Positions 26,426 through 37,731 are shown, counted from the stretch's first letter. The stretch is DNA of 64,000 nucleotides from Candidatus Salinicoccus stercoripullorum (GCA_019113295.1 DXHR01000031.1:1-64000), one strand, 5' to 3'. A program made the numbers and translations. Notes: generated by a model not told the origin, from the sequence alone.

Positions 26426-27031
26426 ATGGCTCATTATTTTACGAATGATGACACCGAACATGATTTCAGGGAAATAGAATATGAACATGCTGGCAAAAAA
26501 TACCGTTTCACCACCGACCGCGGGATATTTTCGCGTGAGCGCATCGATTTTGGGTCGAGGGTGCTGATCGATGCCGTAATCGCTGACTACAACGGCAGGA
26601 TTAACGACGGGTTCATTGATATGGGTGCCGGTTATGGTCCGATCGGCATTATAGCGGGGGATATCCTCGGCATGAAACCCATCATGGTGGAGGTGAACGA
26701 GGATGCATTCCGGCTCTGCAGCCGGAATGCCGCTGCAAACGATGTCCAGGCTGAAGTGTTGACACGCGCAGAGTATGATGCAGATGATGCTTTTATGAAT
26801 GTCGAGCTGTATGTGACGAATCCGCCTTTCCGTGCAGGGAAAAAAGTTGTGATAGACATCATTGATGATGCGACGGAAAAGCTTTCTGAAGGCGGAGTGT
26901 TCTATATGGTGGTTCAGAAAAAACAGGGCATGCCGTCATATAAGAAGGCGATGGAAGAATCCTTCGGCAATGCAGCGTCCATACGCAACGAAAAGGGTTA
27001 CCATGTGTTGAAAGGTGTCAAGAATTATTGA
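26426..27031 (+). CDS. rsmC: 16S rRNA methyltransferase RsmC-like (class I SAM, YbxB position)
   Basis: 201 residues. The SAM-binding stretch FIDMGAGYGPIGIIAG and the catalytic NPPF (VTNPPFRAGK) are typical of base N-methyltransferases of the RsmC/MTS family. It lies between rplL and rpoB as in other Firmicutes. Substrate assignment to 16S G1207 rests on family membership only. Confidence 0.9.
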   Translation: MAHYFTNDDTEHDFREIEYEHAGKKYRFTTDRGIFSRERIDFGSRVLIDAVIADYNGRINDGFIDMGAGYGPIGIIAGDILGMKPIMVEVNEDAFRLCSRNAAANDVQAEVLTRAEYDADDAFMNVELYVTNPPFRAGKKVVIDIIDDATEKLSEGGVFYMVVQKKQGMPSYKKAMEESFGNAASIRNEKGYHVLKGVKNY

Positions 27032-27039
27032 TCATAAAT

Positions 27040-27068
27040 TTGACTTGACAAATGTACTGTGATATAGT
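27040..27068 (+). promoter_or_regulatory. Promoter of rpoBC
   Basis: TTGACT (27040-27045) and TATAGT (27063-27068) are separated by 17 bases. A second TTGACA at 27045-27050 gives an alternative -35 with an 18-base spacer to TATAGA. Confidence 0.7.
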
Positions 27069-27074
27069 TATAGA

Positions 27075-27260
27075 ATGTAAAAATATAATGTCAATAAGTA
27101 TGCACTTTTGTGCGTTATTGATAGGAGCGTATTAAATATAGTCGATCAATATAAATAGGAAATGGGGTTGTGAAGCGATTCCGTTTTCTTTTTGTCTTAT
27201 TGACTGTTTAACTGCTTCGGTGAATGTTTTACGTAATTTTTAATAGGGGTGAATCTGTCG
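27075..27260 (+). promoter_or_regulatory. Long 5' leader of rpoB
   Basis: About 185 bases of untranslated leader. It holds a hairpin at 27091-27121 (TCAATAA...GCAC, TTTT loop, GTGC...TTATTGA) and a weaker GAAATGG/CCGTTTTC stem followed by TTTCTTTTT around 27162-27200, which could act as an attenuator. No coding gene is seen in it. Confidence 0.4.
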
Positions 27261-30200
27261 ATGAGTCAACTGATTCAATATGGAAGACACGCTAAACGCA
27301 GAAGCTATGCACGTATCGAAGAGAAATTGGATCTGCCTAACCTGATCGAAATTCAGACAAAGTCCTATGACTGGTTCCTGAAAACCGGTCTGATTGAGAT
27401 GTTCAAGGACATCTCTCCTGTTGAGGACTTTACTGGCAATATGTCGCTTGAGTTTGTGGATTACAAACTGGGTGAACCGAAATATGATGAGGATGAAGCA
27501 AAGAACCACGATGCAACATATTCTGCACCGCTGCGTGTTAAAGTGCGTCTTGTCATCAAGGAGACCGGAGAGGTCAAGGAACAGGAAGTGTTCATGGGTG
27601 ACTTCCCGCTGATGACAGATACAGGTACTTTCATCATCAATGGTGCTGAACGTGTTATCGTATCGCAGCTTGTCAGGAGCCCGTCTGTCTATTATTCAGA
27701 GAAGCTCGACAAGAACGGCAAGACAAACTTTGGTGCTACGGTGATTCCAAACCGTGGTGCATGGCTCGAATACGAAATCGATGCCAAAGATATCGTATAT
27801 GTAAGAATTGACCGTACCCGCAAGCTGCCTATGACAGTATTGCTCAGGGCTCTCGGTTTTTCCACAGACCAGGAAATTGTAGAACTCCTGGGCGACAACG
27901 AATATATCAGAAACACACTGGAAAAAGACACGACAGAAACAGTAGACCAGGCGCTCCTAGAAATATACGAACGACTTCGCCCGGGAGAACCGCCTACAGT
28001 TGAGAATGCAAGGAATCTCCTGTACTCCAGGTTCTTCGATCCGAAGCGTTACGATCTTGCAAACGTCGGCCGCTACAAGATGAACAAAAAACTTCACCTT
28101 AAGAACCGCCTGTTCAACCAAGTGCTGGCGGAACCCATCGTTGATAAAGAAACCGGAGAAATCGTGGCGGAGGCTGGAACGACAATAGACCGCCGTACAC
28201 TGGATAATATCATCGAGGTGCTGGAAGAGAGCGCCAACCTTGAAACATACCATCTTGAAAACGGGCTTCTTGATGAACCGGTGGAAATCCAGTCCATCAA
28301 AGTTGAAGCGCCGAACCAGGAAGAGGGAACGACGACTATCATCGGAAACGCATTCCCTGATGTGGAAGTCAAATCAATCACACCGTCAGATATCATCGCC
28401 TCCATGAGCTATTTCTTCAACCTGCTGCATGGAGTGGGTCATACAGATGATATCGATCACCTCGGCAACCGTCGTCTGCGCTCTGTGGGCGAATTGCTGC
28501 AGAACCAGTTCAGAATCGGGGTATCCCGTATGGAGCGTGTCGTAAGGGAACGTATGTCGATCCAGGATACAGAATCGATCACACCGCAGCAGCTGATCAA
28601 CATCAGACCTGTGATTGCATCCATCAAAGAATTCTTTGGAAGTTCACAGCTTTCACAATTCATGGACCAGACGAACCCGCTTGCAGAACTTACGCATAAA
28701 CGACGCCTCTTCGCTCTCGGACCCGGCGGACTGACGCGAGAACGTGCCGGCATGGAAGTGCGTGACGTACACTACTCCCACTACGGACGCATGTGTCCGA
28801 TTGAAACACCGGAGGGACCGAACATCGGTCTGATCAACTCACTGTCAAGCTACGCACGGGTGAATGAATTCGGCTTTATCGAGACGCCTTACCGCAGAGT
28901 GGATGCTGAAACGAACAAAGTGACGGCCCATACCGACTACCTTACAGCTGACGAAGAGGACAACTATGTAGTCGCACAGGCCAACGCTGCGCTTGAAGAA
29001 GATGGATCATTCATCAATGAAGAGATCCTCTGCCGTTTCCGCGGCAACAACACCAAAATGGCAAGGGAACGCATGGACTACATGGATGTTTCACCGAAAC
29101 AGGTAGTATCTGCAGCGACGGCGTGCATCCCGTTCCTCGAGAACGATGACTCCAACCGTGCTCTCATGGGGGCGAACATGCAACGTCAGGCGGTACCTCT
29201 CCTGATTCCTGAATCCCCGCATATCGGTACCGGCATGGAGCACGTGGCAGCACGTGATTCCGGCGCAGCAATCGTATCCCGCTACAAGGGTCGTGTAGAA
29301 CACGTAGCAGCCAATGAAGTGCATGTACGCCGCATCGAAGAAGAGAACGGCAAAGAGACAGAAACTGAAAAAGATATATACAAGATGTCCAAATTCATAC
29401 GTTCCAACTCGGGAACATGCTATAACCAGAAGCCGATCGTATCGACGGGCGATGTCGTATCCAAAGGTGAAATACTTGCCGATGGTCCTTCCATGGACAA
29501 CGGTGAAATGGCACTCGGCAGAAACGTAGTAGTCGGCTTCATGACATGGGACGGCTACAACTACGAGGATGCTGTCATCATGAGTGAACGCCTTGTGAAG
29601 GATGATGTCTATACATCCATCCATATCGAGGAATATGAATCTGAGTCACGTGATACAAAACTCGGGCCTGAGGAAATCACACGCGATATTCCGAACGTTT
29701 CGGATAATGCACTGAAGAAACTTGATGACAGAGGTATTGTACACATTGGTGCCGAAGTCAAAGATGGCGATATTCTCGTTGGTAAAGTGACGCCTAAGGG
29801 CGTTACCGAGCTCACAGCGGAAGAACGCCTCCTGCATGCAATATTCGGTGAAAAGGCGAGGGAAGTCCGCGATACATCACTCCGTGTTCCACACGGTGCA
29901 GGTGGTATCGTCCTCGATGTCAAAGTCTTCAACCGTGCAGATGGCGATGAGCTGTCACCAGGCGTCAACCAGCTTGTCCGCGTCTATATCGTTCAGAAGA
30001 GGAAAATCAGTGTAGGGGATAAGATGTGTGGACGTCACGGTAACAAAGGTGTAATCTCCAGGATTCTCCCGGAAGAAGATATGCCTTATCTGCCGGATGG
30101 CACACCAATCGACATCATGCTCAACCCGCTCGGGGTGCCTTCACGTATGAACATCGGACAGGTGCTTGAGCTTCACCTGGGCATGGCGGCGAGAGCCATG

Positions 30201-30797
30201 GGCCTTAAGATGGCGTCACCTGTATTTGACGGTGCGAATGAAGAAGACGTATGGAGCACAATGGAAGAAGCAGGACTTGCCCGCGACGGTAAGACGGTCC
30301 TCTATGACGGACGCACAGGCGAACCGTTCGAGAACCGTATATCCGTAGGCGTGATGTACATGCTGAAACTTGCGCACATGGTAGATGATAAACTGCACGC
30401 CAGAAGTACAGGACCATATTCACTCGTTACACAGCAGCCGCTTGGTGGTAAAGCACAATTCGGTGGACAGCGTTTCGGAGAGATGGAGGTATGGGCGCTT
30501 GAAGCATACGGTGCTGCGTATACCCTGCAGGAAATCCTGACAGTCAAATCTGACGATACAGTTGGACGCGTGAAGACGTATGAAGCGATTGTCAAAGGAG
30601 AAAATGTCCCTAAACCTGGTGTGCCTGAATCTTTCCGCGTATTGATGAAGGAACTTCAAAGTCTTGGTCTTGATGTCAACATTCTCGATGAGAACGATGA
30701 AGAGATTGAAATGAGAGACACCGAAGAGGATGAAACATCCAATCAGGTTAACTTGAGTGAGAACACTGCTGCTAAAACTGAAGATGTAACTGAATGA
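27261..30797 (+). CDS. rpoB: DNA-directed RNA polymerase subunit beta
   Basis: 1178 residues from ATG 27261, 8 bp behind AGGGGTGA; an upstream GTG at 27249 overlaps that site. It aligns closely with S. aureus RpoB from the N-terminus ([14 protein letters not shown]) to the switch and clamp region ([21 protein letters not shown]). The rifampicin pocket reads [19 protein letters not shown], then [13 protein letters not shown]. Residue 484 is Phe (codon TTC, 28710-28712), where S. aureus and E. coli have Ser (E. coli S531). This substitution is a classical rifampicin-resistance change. The rest of the pocket (Q, D and H positions) is normal. Confidence 0.98.
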   Translation: MSQLIQYGRHAKRRSYARIEEKLDLPNLIEIQTKSYDWFLKTGLIEMFKDISPVEDFTGNMSLEFVDYKLGEPKYDEDEAKNHDATYSAPLRVKVRLVIKETGEVKEQEVFMGDFPLMTDTGTFIINGAERVIVSQLVRSPSVYYSEKLDKNGKTNFGATVIPNRGAWLEYEIDAKDIVYVRIDRTRKLPMTVLLRALGFSTDQEIVELLGDNEYIRNTLEKDTTETVDQALLEIYERLRPGEPPTVENARNLLYSRFFDPKRYDLANVGRYKMNKKLHLKNRLFNQVLAEPIVDKETGEIVAEAGTTIDRRTLDNIIEVLEESANLETYHLENGLLDEPVEIQSIKVEAPNQEEGTTTIIGNAFPDVEVKSITPSDIIASMSYFFNLLHGVGHTDDIDHLGNRRLRSVGELLQNQFRIGVSRMERVVRERMSIQDTESITPQQLINIRPVIASIKEFFGSSQLSQFMDQTNPLAELTHKRRLFALGPGGLTRERAGMEVRDVHYSHYGRMCPIETPEGPNIGLINSLSSYARVNEFGFIETPYRRVDAETNKVTAHTDYLTADEEDNYVVAQANAALEEDGSFINEEILCRFRGNNTKMARERMDYMDVSPKQVVSAATACIPFLENDDSNRALMGANMQRQAVPLLIPESPHIGTGMEHVAARDSGAAIVSRYKGRVEHVAANEVHVRRIEEENGKETETEKDIYKMSKFIRSNSGTCYNQKPIVSTGDVVSKGEILADGPSMDNGEMALGRNVVVGFMTWDGYNYEDAVIMSERLVKDDVYTSIHIEEYESESRDTKLGPEEITRDIPNVSDNALKKLDDRGIVHIGAEVKDGDILVGKVTPKGVTELTAEERLLHAIFGEKAREVRDTSLRVPHGAGGIVLDVKVFNRADGDELSPGVNQLVRVYIVQKRKISVGDKMCGRHGNKGVISRILPEEDMPYLPDGTPIDIMLNPLGVPSRMNIGQVLELHLGMAARAMGLKMASPVFDGANEEDVWSTMEEAGLARDGKTVLYDGRTGEPFENRISVGVMYMLKLAHMVDDKLHARSTGPYSLVTQQPLGGKAQFGGQRFGEMEVWALEAYGAAYTLQEILTVKSDDTVGRVKTYEAIVKGENVPKPGVPESFRVLMKELQSLGLDVNILDENDEEIEMRDTEEDETSNQVNLSENTAAKTEDVTE

Positions 30798-30834
30798 TGA
30801 CTGAGCTTGATAAAACTTTAGGGAGGAAAGCTCA

Positions 30835-33800
30835 TTGATAGATGTTAATAGATTCCAATATATGAAAATAGGTTTGGCTTCATCTGAAAAGATCCGTTCC
30901 TGGTCTTTCGGTGAAGTGAAAAAACCAGAAACAATCAACTATAGAACGCTTAAGCCCGAGCGTGACGGTCTGTTCTGTGAGAAGATTTTCGGCCCGACCA
31001 AAGACTGGGAATGCAGCTGCGGCAAATATAAACGTGTAAGGTACAAAGGCATGGTCTGTGACCGCTGCGGCGTCGAAGTGACCCGTGCCAAAGTACGCCG
31101 TGAGAGAATGGGGCATATTGAACTTGCTGCCCCTGTTTCCCACATATGGTATTTCAAAGGCATCCCTTCCCGCATGGGGCTGCTTTTGGACATGTCACCG
31201 CGTTCCCTTGAAGAGGTCATTTATTTTGCCTCCTACGTGGTAGTCAAGCCCGGTTCCACCGGACTTGAGCCGAAACAGCTGCTGACAGAGCGTGAGTATC
31301 GTGAATACTACGACAAGCACGGCAACACTTTCACCGCAAAGATGGGTGCTGAAGCGATCAGGGATCTTCTGGAGGATGTGAAACTCGACGAAGAGCTTGA
31401 AATGCTCAGGAAAGAACTTGAAACTGCGACAGGTCAGCGTCTGACAAGAGCGATCAAGCGCCTTGAAGTCGTCGAGTCATTCCGCAGTTCCGGCAACAAT
31501 CCTGCATGGATGATCCTCGATGTACTACCGATCATCCCGCCGGAAATCCGTCCGATGGTACAGCTGGACGGCGGCCGCTTCGCAACGAGTGACCTGAACG
31601 ATCTCTACCGTCGTGTGATCAACCGTAACAACCGCCTGAAACGCCTGCTCGACCTTGGTGCTCCCGGCATCATCGTGCAGAACGAGAAGCGTATGCTGCA
31701 GGAAGCGGTGGATGCGCTGATCGATAACGGCCGCCGTGGCCGTCCTGTGACAGGGCCGGGCAACCGTCCGCTCAAATCCCTCTCACACATGCTCAAAGGT
31801 AAGCAGGGACGTTTCCGTCAGAATCTGCTCGGTAAGCGTGTCGACTATTCCGGCCGTTCTGTTATCGTCGTAGGCCCTTCCCTCAAAATGTACCAGTGCG
31901 GTCTGCCGAGGGAAATGGCGCTCGAACTCTTCAAACCTTTCGTCATGAAAGAGCTTGTTGAACGTGAGATGGCGACGAATATCAAAAATGCCAAAGGTAA
32001 GATCGAACGTATGGAGAATGAAGTATGGGACGTTCTTGAAGATGTCATCAAGGAACACCCGGTACTGCTCAACCGTGCACCGACACTCCACCGTCTGGGA
32101 ATACAGGCATTTGAGGCGACGCTGGTGGAAGGACGTGCGATCCGTCTCCATCCGCTCGTGACGACAGCCTACAACGCCGACTTTGACGGCGACCAGATGG
32201 CCGTCCACGTACCGCTTTCAAAAGAAGCCCAGGCGGAAGCACGCATGCTGATGCTTGCGGCACAGAATATTCTTAACCCGAAAGATGGTAAACCGGTTGT
32301 TACACCATCACAGGATATGGTTCTCGGTAACTACTATCTGACGCTCGAACGAGAAAATGAAAAGCGTGAAGGACATATCTTCAAGGATGCCAACGAAGTG
32401 GTCATGGCGTACCAGAACGGTTACGTCGGATTGCATACACGCATTGGCGTCCATACAAATGCATATGGAGCAGAGAAAGTCTCTGAAGATAACGAAGGCA
32501 AGATTCTGATGACAACCACGGGTAAAGTCATCTTCAACCAGATCATGCCACCGTCCTTCCCTTATATAAACGAACCGACAAGGGAGAACCTGGAGTTCAA
32601 GACACCGGACAAATACTTCGTCAGGGCATCCGAACTTGGTGAAGAAGGACTGAGGGCCAGGTTTGAAGAGACGCCTGTCGGCGAGCCGTTCAACAAGAAA
32701 TTCCTCGGCCAGATCATTGCCGAAGTATTCAACAAGTTCCACATTACAGAAACATCCGTAATGCTGGACCTTATGAAAGACCTTGGATTCAAGTATTCTT
32801 CCAAAGCGGGTATCACAGTAGGGGTATCCGACATCGTCGTCCTTCCTGATAAGCAGGAGATCATCGATGAAACGGAAGAGAAAGTGGAGAAAATCCAGAA
32901 GCAGTTTACACGCGGTCTTATTACAGAAGAAGAACGCTACGGTGCTGTCATTGAACTCTGGACGAAGGCGAAAGATGTCATACAGGAGCGCCTGATGCAG
33001 TCGCTTGACCGTCTGAACCCGATCTACATGATGAGTGACTCCGGTGCCCGTGGTAACGCATCTAACTTCACACAGCTTGCCGGTATGCGTGGTCTGATGG
33101 CCAACCCGTCCGGACAGATCATCGAACTTCCGATCAAATCAAGCTTCCGTGAAGGTCTGACAGTACTAGAGTACTTCATATCCACTCACGGTGCCCGTAA
33201 AGGTCTTGCGGATACAGCACTTAAGACAGCCGACTCAGGTTACCTGACACGTCGTCTTGTCGACGTTGCGCAGGATGTCATCGTCCGCGAAGAAGACTGC
33301 GGAACAGACAAAGGCCTGCTGGTTTCCGCACTTACCGAAGGTTCTGAACTGATCGAACCGCTGATTGACCGCCTTGAAGGCCGCTATTCAAAAGAGACGG
33401 TAAGACATCCGGAAACAAACGAAATCCTTGTGCGTTCCAATGAATTGATCACATCCGATCTTGCCAAGGAAATCGTGGCAAGCGGCGTCGAAGAGATGTA
33501 TATCCGTTCGGCATTCACCTGCAACACACGCCACGGCGTCTGCGAACGCTGCTACGGCAAAAACCTGGCAACAGGCGAAAAAGTAGAAGCCGGTGAAGCA
33601 GTTGGAACTATCGCTGCCCAGTCCATCGGTGAGCCGGGTACACAGCTTACGATGCGTACATTCCACACAGGCGGTGTCGCAGGAAGCGACATCACCCAGG
33701 GTCTGCCGCGTATCCAGGAACTGTTCGAAGCCCGTAACCCGAAAGGTCAGGCAGCCGTCTCTGAAATCCGCGGTGCGGTCACTGATATCGAGATCGTCAA

Positions 33801-34458
33801 AGATCGCCAGCAGGAAGTCAAAATCAAAGGCGAACAGGAGACGAAGTCGTATACTGTACCTGCCACTGCAAGACTGATAGTGGATATCGGTGACGTCGTC
33901 GAACCGGGTCAGCCGCTTAATGAAGGTTCGATCGAACCTAAAGAATTGCTGACAATCGCCGGTCTGAACCGCACTCAGGAATACCTTCTCAAAGAAGTTC
34001 AGAAGGTATACCGCATGCAGGGTGTTGAAATCGATGATAAACACGTTGAGGTCATGGTAAGGCAGATGCTCAGAAAAGTGAGGATCATCGACGCAGGAGA
34101 TACTTCATTGCTGCCGGGTGCTCTTGTGGATATCCATCAGTTCACGGATTCCAACAAGGACATCTTCAAGAAACGCAAACGGCCTGCGACAGCAAAACCG
34201 GTACTGCTTGGTATTACCAAAGCATCTCTTGAAACAGAAAGCTTCCTGTCCGCAGCAAGCTTCCAGGAAACGACAAGAGTTCTTACAGATGCCGCAATCA
34301 AAGGCAAACGTGATGAACTGCTCGGCCTTAAAGAGAACGTCATCATTGGTAAACTGATACCTGCCGGTACAGGTATGCCGAAATACCGTGATGTCGAAAT
34401 TGATGTCGAATCAAAACCTGTAGAAGAAGTGCAGGAGGAAGTACTGGTAGAAGAATAG
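30835..34458 (+). CDS. rpoC: DNA-directed RNA polymerase subunit beta'
   Basis: 1207 residues, full length, from a TTG start 6 bp behind GGGAGGA. The N-terminal zinc finger ([20 protein letters not shown]), the catalytic magnesium motif [12 protein letters not shown], the bridge helix region and the second zinc cluster ([13 protein letters not shown]) are intact. It follows rpoB by 37 bp. A strong terminator follows, rather than the read-through into an L7Ae-like gene seen in staphylococci. Confidence 0.98.
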   Translation: MIDVNRFQYMKIGLASSEKIRSWSFGEVKKPETINYRTLKPERDGLFCEKIFGPTKDWECSCGKYKRVRYKGMVCDRCGVEVTRAKVRRERMGHIELAAPVSHIWYFKGIPSRMGLLLDMSPRSLEEVIYFASYVVVKPGSTGLEPKQLLTEREYREYYDKHGNTFTAKMGAEAIRDLLEDVKLDEELEMLRKELETATGQRLTRAIKRLEVVESFRSSGNNPAWMILDVLPIIPPEIRPMVQLDGGRFATSDLNDLYRRVINRNNRLKRLLDLGAPGIIVQNEKRMLQEAVDALIDNGRRGRPVTGPGNRPLKSLSHMLKGKQGRFRQNLLGKRVDYSGRSVIVVGPSLKMYQCGLPREMALELFKPFVMKELVEREMATNIKNAKGKIERMENEVWDVLEDVIKEHPVLLNRAPTLHRLGIQAFEATLVEGRAIRLHPLVTTAYNADFDGDQMAVHVPLSKEAQAEARMLMLAAQNILNPKDGKPVVTPSQDMVLGNYYLTLERENEKREGHIFKDANEVVMAYQNGYVGLHTRIGVHTNAYGAEKVSEDNEGKILMTTTGKVIFNQIMPPSFPYINEPTRENLEFKTPDKYFVRASELGEEGLRARFEETPVGEPFNKKFLGQIIAEVFNKFHITETSVMLDLMKDLGFKYSSKAGITVGVSDIVVLPDKQEIIDETEEKVEKIQKQFTRGLITEEERYGAVIELWTKAKDVIQERLMQSLDRLNPIYMMSDSGARGNASNFTQLAGMRGLMANPSGQIIELPIKSSFREGLTVLEYFISTHGARKGLADTALKTADSGYLTRRLVDVAQDVIVREEDCGTDKGLLVSALTEGSELIEPLIDRLEGRYSKETVRHPETNEILVRSNELITSDLAKEIVASGVEEMYIRSAFTCNTRHGVCERCYGKNLATGEKVEAGEAVGTIAAQSIGEPGTQLTMRTFHTGGVAGSDITQGLPRIQELFEARNPKGQAAVSEIRGAVTDIEIVKDRQQEVKIKGEQETKSYTVPATARLIVDIGDVVEPGQPLNEGSIEPKELLTIAGLNRTQEYLLKEVQKVYRMQGVEIDDKHVEVMVRQMLRKVRIIDAGDTSLLPGALVDIHQFTDSNKDIFKKRKRPATAKPVLLGITKASLETESFLSAASFQETTRVLTDAAIKGKRDELLGLKENVIIGKLIPAGTGMPKYRDVEIDVESKPVEEVQEEVLVEE

Positions 34459-34470
34459 TATATCCAGATA

Positions 34471-34506
34471 AAAGCAGCACCCCTTTAAGGGGTGCTGCTT
34501 TTTATA
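34471..34506 (+). terminator. Terminator after rpoC
   Basis: The 13-bp stem AAAGCAGCACCCC/GGGGTGCTGCTTT has a 5-base loop and ends in a T run. Confidence 0.9.
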
Positions 34507-34531
34507 TACTTGGAACAAAATGTAAAAATAG

Positions 34532-34560
34532 TTACGGAAATGTTACAGAATCATTATAAT
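34532..34560 (+). promoter_or_regulatory. Promoter of the cell-wall protein gene
   Basis: A perfect TATAAT (34555-34560) lies 17 bases behind a weak TTACGG. It is followed by an AT-rich leader of about 120 bases with no other gene. The weak -35 suggests regulated expression. Confidence 0.5.
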
Positions 34561-34687
34561 AGCATTACATTTCAGGGAAAATGTGGAAACAATTGAAAAA
34601 TATTTACGTTCGTATAGAATCTGAACTAGCTAGTTTACTTTTTACTTCTTGGAATCTACATAATTAAATACTTAAAGGGGAGATCTT

Positions 34688-36919
34688 ATGAAAAAAGAGA
34701 CACACTTAGAGTTTTTGACAAATCGTAAGAACAAGTATTCAATTCGGAAGTTTTCCGTTGGCGCCGCATCAATTATGGTGGGCAGTCTAATTTTCTTGAG
34801 TCCACAGGTTGGTGCAGAAGAAAATGATGCCGAAGAAGCATCCGTAGAGGAAAGTGCCGAGGAAGCAGCAGCTGAGCAGACAGAAGAGCCTGCGGCCGAA
34901 GAAAGGACCGAAGAAGCATCCGTAGAGGAAAACTCTGAGGAAACAGCAGCTGAACAGACGGAAGAGCCTGCGGCCGAAGAAAGGACTGAGGAAGAATCCG
35001 TAGATGAAAATGCCGAGGAAACAGCAGCTGAACAGACGGAAGAGCCTGCGGCCGAAGAAAGCACGGAGGAAGCATCCGTAGAGGAAGGTGCCGAGGAAGC
35101 AGCAGCTGAGCAGACGGAAGAGCCTGCGGCCGAAGAAAGCACGGAGGAAGAATCCGTAGAAGCAGCCCAGCAGGCAGATACTACTCCTCCGGAAATTTTG
35201 GATGTAAAAGTTTATGAGGAAATGAGCGATTCAGGAGTGGACGGAGAAATTCCACTTATTACTGTTGAAGTTACTGCTTCAGATGAATCCGAAGTTCCTG
35301 AAGTAGCTGCAATATTCCAAGAAGTGGGGAACCCTGAAAATAGACAATCAACATCTCTGCCGACAGTTGAAGTCAATGAAAATGGAGACTATGTTGTAAC
35401 AGCATCGATCGTGACCGAGGGCGAAGGAACAACATATGAACTGATTGAATTGAAAGTTGCGGATATTCATGGCAATGTAACTGAAACAACTGAATATAAT
35501 CAAGAGGTCACTACTGGAGAGGACACTGAAGAACCACCTGAGGAAGAGCCGCCGGAGGAAGAACCGGATGACGGTGATCAGCCTGGGGATGGTGACGAAT
35601 CCGATGGCGGTCAGGATGATGACGGCCAGGAAGACGACAGTTCTGAAGACGGCCAGGACGGCGATGATTCCGGAGACGGTCAGGATGATGACAATGCTGA
35701 CGAGGGCCAAGACGATGGCAGTGACGAAGAAGAGCCTGAACCAGGAGATGAGCCGGAAACAATTGATGAAGCATACAAAAGTTTCCGTATGTCAGGCTAT
35801 GCTGGTGAACAGCCGGACGTTTTTGGGTACACTGCAGAAAACGGTACAATTACAGTAGTCCTTCCAAATGGAGAAGAGTATGTATTTGAAGCAGATGAAA
35901 ACGGTAATGTGGACGAAGTTTTCCCGGTGGCACTTGAAGATAATACTGAAATTACAGTGATACTTGCTGATTCTGAAGGTAATTCAGTAGAAGAGACATT
36001 GTTGTATAGTTCATCCCCGGATCCGGAAGAGGACGAGGAGCAACCGGAGGACGGCGATGATTCCGGAGACGGCCAGGAAGACGACGGCTCTGAAGACGGC
36101 CAGGAAGGCGACGGCTCTGAAGATGGCCAGGACGGCGATGATTCCGGAGACAGTCAGGATGGAGAAACATCCGATGACGGCGAAGCGACATACTCCTACC
36201 TGGAAGATTATGGTTCAGGTATTGTTGTGAAAAGCGATTCATCTGAGCTGCTCGACAAGACGCTCTCGGTAGAATTACTTCCAGATTCAGAGTTGATTGA
36301 TTTACCACATGATCTGTATAACATCGAAGTTTTGGATGAAGAAGGTAATGAATACGAGCTGACTCATCCTGTCACTGTCACAGTACCTGCCAACGGCAGC
36401 GTGGCGTCTGTCTATTATCTTGGTGAGAATGGTGAGGTTCTTGAAGAGGTTTCATATTCCGAAGAGGACGGTCATGTGTCATTCGAAGCGTCTGACTTCA
36501 GCCAGTATGCAGTAGCATATGAGGAAGGAACTTACGCCAATAAAGACGGATCAGAAGACAAAAATGCTGCTGCTCCGGCAGATGACTCAGCTGACAGCGG
36601 TGAAAAAGGTACGGCTCCTGCGAATGATGTCGCTGAACAAGAAGATGACACTGCATCAGGAGAACAGGCATCAGGAGATCAGGCATCAGATGAACAGGTT
36701 TCCGGTGAAAAAGGTACTGCTCCTGCGAATGATGTCGCTGGACAAGAAGATGACACTGCATCAGGAGAACAAACATCAGATGAACAGGTTTCCGGTGAGA
36801 AAGCTGAGGAGCTCCCTAACACAGGTATTGCTCAAAACAGTCTGATTTATACTGTTGCCGCTTTACTCGGTGCACTTGGTCTGGGGTCTGTGATTGCTTC
36901 AAGACGCCGTAAAAATTAA
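34688..36919 (+). CDS. YSIRK-signal, LPXTG cell-wall-anchored acidic repeat protein
   Basis: 743 residues. The signal peptide carries the YSIRK-G/S motif (KYSIRKFSVGAASIMVGS, about 17-34), which directs secretion to the division septum. Residues 50-153 are four 26-residue Glu/Ala-rich repeats. An Ig-like region follows (about 160-275, starting DTTPPEILDVKV), then a long Asp/Gly/Glu-rich stretch (about 280-360), a second folded region (about 360-440), another Asp-rich stretch, a third domain (about 497-615), and two copies of a GEKGTAPANDVA repeat. Sortase anchoring is shown by LPNTG, a hydrophobic helix and RRRKN at the end. The layout is Sdr-like, with Asp-rich rather than Ser-Asp repeats. 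Binding partner unknown. It is a single-gene unit between its own promoter and terminator, inserted in the rpoC-rpsL gap. Confidence 0.93.
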   Translation: MKKETHLEFLTNRKNKYSIRKFSVGAASIMVGSLIFLSPQVGAEENDAEEASVEESAEEAAAEQTEEPAAEERTEEASVEENSEETAAEQTEEPAAEERTEEESVDENAEETAAEQTEEPAAEESTEEASVEEGAEEAAAEQTEEPAAEESTEEESVEAAQQADTTPPEILDVKVYEEMSDSGVDGEIPLITVEVTASDESEVPEVAAIFQEVGNPENRQSTSLPTVEVNENGDYVVTASIVTEGEGTTYELIELKVADIHGNVTETTEYNQEVTTGEDTEEPPEEEPPEEEPDDGDQPGDGDESDGGQDDDGQEDDSSEDGQDGDDSGDGQDDDNADEGQDDGSDEEEPEPGDEPETIDEAYKSFRMSGYAGEQPDVFGYTAENGTITVVLPNGEEYVFEADENGNVDEVFPVALEDNTEITVILADSEGNSVEETLLYSSSPDPEEDEEQPEDGDDSGDGQEDDGSEDGQEGDGSEDGQDGDDSGDSQDGETSDDGEATYSYLEDYGSGIVVKSDSSELLDKTLSVELLPDSELIDLPHDLYNIEVLDEEGNEYELTHPVTVTVPANGSVASVYYLGENGEVLEEVSYSEEDGHVSFEASDFSQYAVAYEEGTYANKDGSEDKNAAAPADDSADSGEKGTAPANDVAEQEDDTASGEQASGDQASDEQVSGEKGTAPANDVAGQEDDTASGEQTSDEQVSGEKAEELPNTGIAQNSLIYTVAALLGALGLGSVIASRRRKN
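34835..35146 (+). repeat. Four in-frame 78-bp tandem repeats
   Basis: Four consecutive 78-bp units, each encoding 26 residues of the type EASVEE...EQTEEPAAEE, lie near the start of the cell-wall protein, with a partial fifth behind. Unit number probably varies between strains. Confidence 0.9.
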
Positions 36920-37038
36920 TAGATGAAAATTGATTCCATCAGGGGTATGGTGCTTGCAAGGCAAGTGCTGTGCCTCTGTGTTTTTGTACTCTGAAATCGA
37001 TTGTAAACCTTGTTTGAAAGAAGCTAGTTTGTTATTAT

Positions 37039-37077
37039 GATAATCTCTTCATAAATGAAGAGATTATCTTTAATTTC
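37039..37077 (+). terminator. Terminator after the cell-wall protein gene
   Basis: The 13-bp perfect stem GATAATCTCTTCA/TGAAGAGATTATC has a TAAA loop and is followed by TTTAATTT. The 120 bases before it hold nothing recognisable. Confidence 0.8.
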
Positions 37078-37079
37078 AC

Positions 37080-37109
37080 TTGACAATAGGATTGTTATGG
37101 TGCTATTAT
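37080..37109 (+). promoter_or_regulatory. Promoter of rpsL-rpsG-fusA
   Basis: TTGACA (37080-37085) and TATTAT (37104-37109) are separated by 18 bases. Confidence 0.6.
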
Positions 37110-37169
37110 TATTAAGGTTACTCTATGTGAGGGTTTTATGCCTTTATATGGAGATACAAAATGTTGAAA

Positions 37170-37198
37170 TGTAAGAATTTTTTCTTACACATTTTTTA
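37170..37198 (+). terminator. Possible attenuator in the rpsL leader
   Basis: The 8-bp stem TGTAAGAA/TTCTTACA has a TTTT loop and is followed by CATTTTTT, inside the transcribed leader about 60 bases upstream of rpsL. It looks like an intrinsic terminator in a leader, hence possible attenuation. Confidence 0.5.
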
Positions 37199-37255
37199 TA
37201 CCCCAAAAATGAACCACCTGGATGTGTGGGATTAAGAGAAGAGAGGAGGAAGAAC

Positions 37256-37675
37256 ATGCCAACTATTAATCAGCTTGTTAGAAAATCTCGTCAGTCTAAA
37301 TCAAAAACATCAGACTCACCAGCTCTGAACAGAGGATTCAACAGTCTTAAGAAACGTGTTACCAACGAAACTGCTCCACAAAAACGTGGTGTCTGCACTC
37401 GTGTGGGTACGATGACGCCTAAGAAACCGAACTCTGCTCTCCGTAAATATGCTCGTGTGAGACTTTCAAATAATGTCGAAGTGAATGCATACATTCCTGG
37501 AATCGGGCACAACCTCCAGGAGCACAGTGTGGTACTTATCCGCGGCGGCCGTGTAAAAGACCTGCCAGGTGTACGTTACCATATCGTGCGCGGTGCGCTT
37601 GACACTTCCGGTGTCGACACTCGCAGACAGGGCCGTTCCCTATACGGTACCAAGAAGCCTAAAGCCAAGAAATAA
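37256..37675 (+). CDS. rpsL: 30S ribosomal protein S12
   Basis: 139 residues from ATG 37256 behind GAGAGGAGG; the longer in-frame reading covers the ribosome site. It contains [21 protein letters not shown] and [13 protein letters not shown]. The two lysines whose change gives streptomycin resistance are wild type. It forms part of the decoding centre. Confidence 0.98.
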   Translation: MPTINQLVRKSRQSKSKTSDSPALNRGFNSLKKRVTNETAPQKRGVCTRVGTMTPKKPNSALRKYARVRLSNNVEVNAYIPGIGHNLQEHSVVLIRGGRVKDLPGVRYHIVRGALDTSGVDTRRQGRSLYGTKKPKAKK

Positions 37676-37731
37676 GCAGGCCGTATTCAACGGTTCTATT
37701 CTGAAAAAATTATTTGAAGGGAGGCAAAACT

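Noticed and set aside
34672..35142. Long antisense Ser/Ala-rich open frame opposite the cell-wall protein repeats
   Set aside because: It is a mirror of the Glu-rich codon repeats, with no ribosome site and no promoter. It arises from composition.
37256..37675. Streptomycin-resistance change in S12 to accompany the RpoB change
   Set aside because: Both key lysines ([10 protein letters not shown] and RVKDLPG) are wild type.
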